Assembly: GCA_964613745.1 (NCBI GenBank)
Contig: CAZTJA010000114.1
Coordinates: 1 to 9,668 of the forward strand
DNA from: CAZTJA01 sp964613745
Lineage (GTDB): Bacteria; Desulfobacterota; Desulfomonilia; Desulfomonilales; Desulfomonilaceae
Direction: 5' to 3'
DNA length: 9,668 nucleotides
Shown here: positions 6,773 to 9,668 of the stretch, in pieces
Position numbering within the stretch: position 1 is the stretch's first letter
How the letters are laid out: the number at the start of each line of letters is the position of its first letter
The notes under the pieces: model-generated
The model's database searches: none
Seen by the model: the letters and a program-made list of their open reading frames with translations, nothing else
What the model was told of the DNA's origin: nothing
Translations under genes and position numbers: made by a program

Positions 6773-7786
6773 TCAGTGTGCCTCCGAATGGTCGGTCGAA
6801 TGTGTGTCTGAGTGGTCGGTCGAATGCGTTCCTGAATGATCCGTCGAATGCGTTCCTGAATGATCGGAAGGTTTCTCGGAATGATCCGGTGATTTGTGGC
6901 CGGAAACGTGGTCTTTGTTCGCGTGTTGGGTATGTTCGGCCCAGTTCGGTTCAAACTTGCGAATCACGTCTACGAAGAGGCCGGGCTGTACTGAAGCATA
7001 ATACGTAATCGGAGTGCCCACACTTGGGTGGGCAATCTTGTCGTACGATGCCGTGTCCAGCTTCACTTCAGATTGCCTTACCTTTTGGACCCAGGATTCG
7101 AAGTCTTCGGCGGAAACAACATGCGTTTTAAAGTGCATGTCCGAATAGCCGCGTCCGCTGAATTGCTGGTTCTGACCGGCGTAAATACCCGGGGTATGAG
7201 CCAGAAGGTGCAATTTCGTCTGCATTCCCCCCATGGTGTAAATCTGGCTTCCCAATTGTGGAATAAAAAAGGAACTCATGACCGTATCGGAAGTAAGTTT
7301 AAAGCTTACGGGAGTATCCACAGGAAAAACCAATTCATTCACTGTTGCGATGTTATGATTCGGGTATATGAAGAGCCATTTCCAGTCCAGAGAGACGACT
7401 TCTACGTTGACGGGCGCTTTGGACGAATCGATGGGCTTGTAGGGATCCAATGAATGAGTAGTTTTCCAAGCCAAAACCGAAAGCACGAAGACAATGGCAA
7501 AGGGAACCGCCCACATGAAAAACTCGATGAGCCCGGAATGCCCCCACTTGGGCATGTATGGAGATCCGGAATTGGACGCTCTGTATTTTAAAGGAAACCA
7601 GACAGCCATAATGTAGACGGGAATGACGACGATGAGCATGAGTCCTATGGCTGCGATGATGAGATAACGTTCCGCTTCCCCCACCGGCCCTTTCGGATCG
7701 AACAAAACGATGGAACTGCAACCGCTCAGGAGAGTCGTTGCAATGAGCAATGACACGCCGGCACACGTAAACTTCTTGTTATTCAT
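6773..7786 (-). CDS. cyoA: Cytochrome bo3 ubiquinol oxidase subunit II, with His-rich repeat tail
   Basis: A 337-residue lipoprotein with a signal peptide ending in lipobox LLSGC (Cys23), two membrane helices (about 42-64 and 86-107) and a periplasmic cupredoxin-fold domain. EVVSLDWKWLFIYP, VMSSFFIPQLGSQIYTMGGM and SGRGYSDMHFK match E. coli CyoA; the CuA-binding cysteines of cytochrome c oxidases are absent, as expected for a quinol oxidase. It is longer than E. coli CyoA (315) chiefly through its C-terminal 50 residues (288-337), which contain 12 histidines and four copies of the octapeptide S-T/P-D-H-S-x-T/A-H. E. coli CyoA also ends in a short His-rich stretch, so this is an expansion rather than a wholly new domain. 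The ATG at 7786 follows a GAGG site in the leader. First gene of the operon. Confidence 0.96.
   Translation of the reverse strand: MNNKKFTCAGVSLLIATTLLSGCSSIVLFDPKGPVGEAERYLIIAAIGLMLIVVIPVYIMAVWFPLKYRASNSGSPYMPKWGHSGLIEFFMWAVPFAIVFVLSVLAWKTTHSLDPYKPIDSSKAPVNVEVVSLDWKWLFIYPNHNIATVNELVFPVDTPVSFKLTSDTVMSSFFIPQLGSQIYTMGGMQTKLHLLAHTPGIYAGQNQQFSGRGYSDMHFKTHVVSAEDFESWVQKVRQSEVKLDTASYDKIAHPSVGTPITYYASVQPGLFVDVIRKFEPNWAEHTQHANKDHVSGHKSPDHSEKPSDHSGTHSTDHSGTHSTDHSDTHSTDHSEAH
6776..6871 (-). repeat. 24-base tandem repeat encoding the CyoA octapeptide tail
   Basis: Four consecutive 24-base units (6776-6799, 6800-6823, 6824-6847, 6848-6871) encode S-T/P-D-H-S-[E/D/G]-[A/T]-H at the C-terminus of CyoA; the unit at 6848-6871 has Pro at the second residue. 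Units differ by several bases, so the array is not brand new. Because the unit is a multiple of three, other frames also stay open here and give spurious extensions of cyoB and a spurious plus-strand frame. Confidence 0.9.
6781..6785 (-). promoter_or_regulatory. cyoB ribosome binding site inside the last CyoA repeat
   Basis: On the minus strand this reads GGAGG, nine bases before the cyoB ATG at 6771. It sits in the final repeat copy, where the usual Gly-Thr or Asp-Thr codons are replaced by Glu-Ala codons. Confidence 0.75.
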
Positions 7787-7792
7787 TTATTC

Positions 7793-7815
7793 CTCAAGTT
7801 TTTCTTGTTCTTGAG
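7793..7815 (-). promoter_or_regulatory. Short hairpin overlapping the cyoA ribosome binding site
   Basis: CTCAAG and CTTGAG form a 6-base-pair inverted repeat with an 11-base loop directly before cyoA. On the mRNA strand the 3' arm shares its GAG with the GAGG Shine-Dalgarno, so folding would partly mask it. The stem is short and may be chance. Confidence 0.35.
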
Positions 7816-7956
7816 ATTTGAAAGCCGAGCAAAAATTGAAAACAGCAGACATCACCATAAGCGGGTGCTCAGGATGCCATGCGCAAACTAAATTTTGAGT
7901 TAAGATTTGGTTCTATCGAGACTCAGATCCCGACATCATTACTCAATTGAAAAAGG

Positions 7957-7983
7957 ATTATCTTGGAACCGATTACGGCCCAA
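7957..7983 (-). promoter_or_regulatory. Weak candidate promoter for the cyo operon
   Basis: On the minus strand GATAAT (7962-7957) matches the -10 consensus at five of six positions, with TTGGGC (7983-7978) 15 bases upstream, a spacer shorter than ideal. An alternative -35 box, TTGACC, lies at 8031-8026 but lacks a good -10 partner. Either would leave a long leader of 120 to 200 bases before cyoA. Confidence 0.25.
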
Positions 7984-8165
7984 GACCCTAAATTTACCGT
8001 TCTTAGTTTTTTCAAAACGTTAAAGGGTCAATTTACCGACATCGCTAATATTCAGTAGCTTCAAGCTGTGTTGTTAATTGTGAATTCATATTATTTGGGA
8101 GAACAGTTTACCGAATTTTGATGTGCCACTTTAATTTGTTTGTTGTTTCACAAAGAAAATAGTTC

Positions 8166-8214
8166 CCGAGATGCGGATTTTTTCGCCAAATCGGTGAAGA
8201 TCTCGGAGACCGAT
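8166..8214. repeat. Interlocking inverted repeats before the methyltransferase
   Basis: CCGAGAT (8166-8172) pairs with ATCTCGG (8200-8206), and ATCGGT (8190-8195) pairs with ACCGAT (8209-8214). The second 5' arm lies in the loop of the first pair, so the two stems are mutually exclusive or form a pseudoknot. Function is unknown. Confidence 0.4.
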
Positions 8215-8349
8215 AGACTGAAACGCATTGACTTAGTGATTCCTTAAAAAATCGGAATTGTATATGATGATGAGTTGGGATCATTATAGTGTTGTTTGCC
8301 ACAATTGATTGCCGGGTGAACGCACATTACGCGCAGGAGAACAGATACA

Positions 8350-9306
8350 ATGTCTGAATTTACTGAAACCCTCGTTCCCCTATATCTCAAATTATTCAAT
8401 TGGGAATTTCGGGATCGCTACGGTTCGCCTTTTATCAAGATGCTTATGGAGGCCGAGGAGAACTGTGTGCGGTTCAAAGATTATACCGTTTTTCTGAACC
8501 CTGACGATAAGACGGCAACTGAACTATTTCTGACTCACGTCAATTCAGACGGTTGGATATGGGAATCTCATCAAATCTCGCTTTTTGTCGATTCGATCAG
8601 GAGAAATACAGGTTGTGCGGTTCTCGATATCGGCGCAAACTACGGAGCTTATTCGCTATCCGCGGCGAAGCTGGCCGAACAGGACATGTTGGAGACTTTG
8701 GTAGCCATCGAACCCAATCGCAACACGTTTGCGTGCCTAAAGAAATCGATTGAATTCAACGGTTTCGGTAATAAGGTCAAGCTCGTACATGCAGCCGTTT
8801 CGGACAATCACAATGTAATGTGCAATTTCTACGCGGATCCAAAATATTCGGCGATGAGTAAGAGCAAAGGAGAATCGGAAAAATCCAGCGACTCGGCAAC
8901 TTATCAGGTCAAATGTGTACGGATGGACAACTTGCTGAGCGAATGCGGAATTGATAAGCGATCGAGATTCGTAATAAAAATAGATGTTGAAGGCAGTGAA
9001 CCGTTGGTGTTTGCAGGTCTTGAGGAGACATTGAGTTCCGCGGAGGGTTATCAGATATATTTCGAATTCCACCCGACGGCGCTCCAGGATTCCGGTAATG
9101 ATCCTTATGAGTTGGCCAAGATGATTTTGGCTCTGGAGCCGGAGCTAATTGCAGAAATAGACCATCACAACAGCACGGTTAAGCCGATTAAAGGCGCTGC
9201 GGATTTTGAGCGTCTGGTCAAAGAGCTTCTTAATCCCACTAAGATGTGGAGCGACTTCACCAATATATTTATTTCGCAGGGGATGATTCTTCCGGGAGGC
9301 ATGTGA
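8350..9306 (+). CDS. FkbM-family SAM-dependent methyltransferase
   Basis: A 318-residue, probably cytosolic protein with no signal peptide. The Rossmann-type SAM-binding core shows motif I VLDIGANYGAYSL (91-103), the acidic residue after strand 2 in VAIEPN (118-123, Glu121), and the FkbM signature KIDVEGSE (210-217). FkbM-family enzymes O-methylate sugars, macrolides and other small molecules or glycans; the substrate here cannot be read from the sequence, and no glycosyltransferases or biosynthetic genes are within the window to suggest one. The N-terminal 85 residues precede the fold and may help substrate binding or dimerisation. The ATG at 8350 has AGGAG (8335-8339) ten bases before it. 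It is transcribed away from cyoA and followed by a hairpin with T-run inside a dispersed repeat. Confidence 0.88.
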   Translation: MSEFTETLVPLYLKLFNWEFRDRYGSPFIKMLMEAEENCVRFKDYTVFLNPDDKTATELFLTHVNSDGWIWESHQISLFVDSIRRNTGCAVLDIGANYGAYSLSAAKLAEQDMLETLVAIEPNRNTFACLKKSIEFNGFGNKVKLVHAAVSDNHNVMCNFYADPKYSAMSKSKGESEKSSDSATYQVKCVRMDNLLSECGIDKRSRFVIKIDVEGSEPLVFAGLEETLSSAEGYQIYFEFHPTALQDSGNDPYELAKMILALEPELIAEIDHHNSTVKPIKGAADFERLVKELLNPTKMWSDFTNIFISQGMILPGGM

Positions 9307-9340
9307 TAATAGAGTCTTTGGATAGGTCGATAATTTGGAA

Positions 9341-9436
9341 CAGCGTGGATCCCGCCCTTCGGCGGGATAACTTTTTCTGACCCTTCGGTTGTAGCACAAG
9401 ACATTATTGGGCTTTGCGGTTTTAATTGGACCTTAC
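9341..9436. repeat. Dispersed repeat, copy 1
   Basis: A 96-base unit starting CAGCGTGGATCCCG and ending TTGGACCTTAC, repeated at 9574-9668. The last 55 bases (9382-9436 versus 9614-9668) are identical; the first 40 differ mainly in the hairpin, with one single-base indel. No transposase gene is nearby, so this is a non-coding repeat rather than an intact insertion sequence. Confidence 0.85.
9349..9377 (+). terminator. Probable intrinsic terminator of the methyltransferase gene
   Basis: ATCCCGCC (9349-9356) and GGCGGGAT (9361-9368) form a perfect 8-base-pair GC-rich stem with a CTTC loop, followed by AACTTTTTCT. It lies 42 bases after the methyltransferase stop and forms the left part of the dispersed repeat, so the repeat seems to supply the terminator. 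Confidence 0.6.
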
Positions 9437-9443
9437 AAAGCAA

Positions 9444-9464
9444 GGGCGCCCGCAAGGGACGCCC
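9444..9464. repeat. GC-rich imperfect hairpin between the repeat copies
   Basis: GGGCGCCC and GGGACGCCC can pair with one C-A mismatch around a short loop, giving a stem of seven pairs. The motif, followed by CTACAAG, looks like a REP-type or short non-autonomous element. A further perfect inverted repeat GATTCA-T-TGAATC lies at 9537-9549. Confidence 0.45.
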
Positions 9465-9573
9465 CTACAAGAAACATAGAGGGCTTGTTGCTGGTAGGGA
9501 CAACTGTTGTGTGTTTTCGTTATTGAACGAACGACTGATTCATTGAATCGCCACGAATTTCAGAGCGGTCAAG

Positions 9574-9668
9574 CAGCGTGGATCCCGTCCAACGGCCGGA
9601 TGACTTTTTCTGACCTTCGGTTGTAGCACAAGACATTATTGGGCTTTGCGGTTTTAATTGGACCTTAC
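9574..9668. repeat. Dispersed repeat, copy 2 (runs to window end)
   Basis: Second copy of the element at 9341, 233 bases downstream in the same orientation. The stem region is degenerate: the outer ATCC/GGAT pairs are kept, one internal pair is lost to C-C and one becomes T-G, and the T-run CTTTTTCTG is retained. The copy matches to the very last base of the window, so its full length is unknown. Confidence 0.85.

Larger units (their letters stand above)
7787..8349. other. Divergent intergenic region between cyoA and the methyltransferase
   Basis: An AT-rich 563-base region expected to hold promoters for both flanking units. No convincing gene is present; a 64-codon minus-strand frame at 8108-8302 has no recognisable family. 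It contains three TTTACCG direct repeats (7993, 8032, 8107), the palindrome AGCTTCAAGCT (8057-8067), a TTGACC box on the minus strand at 8026-8031, interlocking inverted repeats at 8166-8214 and a short hairpin at the cyoA start. A weak plus-strand promoter-like pair TTGTAT (8258-8263) / CATTAT (8282-8287) with an 18-base spacer lies before the methyltransferase. Confidence 0.6.

Noticed and set aside
6776..6871. CRISPR-like short repeats
   Set aside because: The units are contiguous with no spacers, in frame, and encode a protein repeat within cyoA.
6772..6954. N-terminal extension of CyoB by 61 residues, rich in Arg, Ile, Thr and Pro
   Set aside because: It is the alternate frame of the CyoA repeat tail. 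CyoB homologues begin at MFGKLTL, and the ribosome binding site is placed for the ATG at 6771.
6773..7786. Cytochrome c oxidase subunit II (CuA-containing)
   Set aside because: The CuA cysteines are missing and the sequence follows CyoA; CyoB also carries the quinone-site residues.
8108..8302. 64-codon minus-strand frame in the intergenic region
   Set aside because: No recognisable domain and unremarkable composition; it is best explained as chance in intergenic DNA.
9341..9668. Insertion sequence
   Set aside because: The copies are direct, not inverted, and no transposase frame lies nearby; only a non-coding repeat is supported.

Overview
The window reads as chromosomal DNA of a Gram-negative bacterium with aerobic or microaerobic respiration. 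Its core is a complete cytochrome bo3-type ubiquinol oxidase operon, cyoABCDE, on the minus strand (7786 down to 2912). All five genes are full length, tightly spaced or overlapping, and keep the diagnostic ligands: CyoB residues align with E. coli numbering at every haem, copper and quinone ligand checked, and CyoA lacks the CuA site and has a lipoprotein signal. A small TM2-type membrane protein gene (2828-2604) follows cyoE on the same strand and may be a sixth operon member. The lineage cannot be fixed from the sequence. The GC-rich dispersed repeats at the right end resemble those of large-genome Desulfobacterota, but that is only an impression.

Layout. Positions 1-501 hold no convincing gene. 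A two-gene plus-strand unit follows (502-2411): a SAMHD1/dGTPase-like HD-domain protein with an intact metal site, then a YwgA/Panacea-like protein whose start overlaps the HD stop by one base. This pair converges on the TM2 gene across a 192-base gap that contains a long inverted repeat. The cyo operon fills 2912-7786. A 563-base AT-rich divergent intergenic region (7787-8349) contains short direct and inverted repeats and probably the cyo promoter. An FkbM-family SAM-dependent methyltransferase lies on the plus strand at 8350-9306. From 9341 to the window end there are two copies of a repeat of about 96 bases, 233 bases apart. The first copy carries a hairpin and T-run that could terminate the methyltransferase transcript.

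How the genes work together. CyoA, B, C and D form the inner-membrane quinol oxidase, and CyoE makes its haem O. The TM2 protein is of unknown role. The HD protein probably hydrolyses dNTPs or a related nucleotide, and its translationally coupled partner probably acts with it. A regulatory or defence role for that pair is possible but is inference only. The most notable oddities are the histidine-rich octapeptide-repeat tail of CyoA, whose last repeat copy doubles as the cyoB ribosome binding site; the HD/YwgA-like pair; the TM2 gene after cyoE; and the terminator-bearing dispersed repeat.
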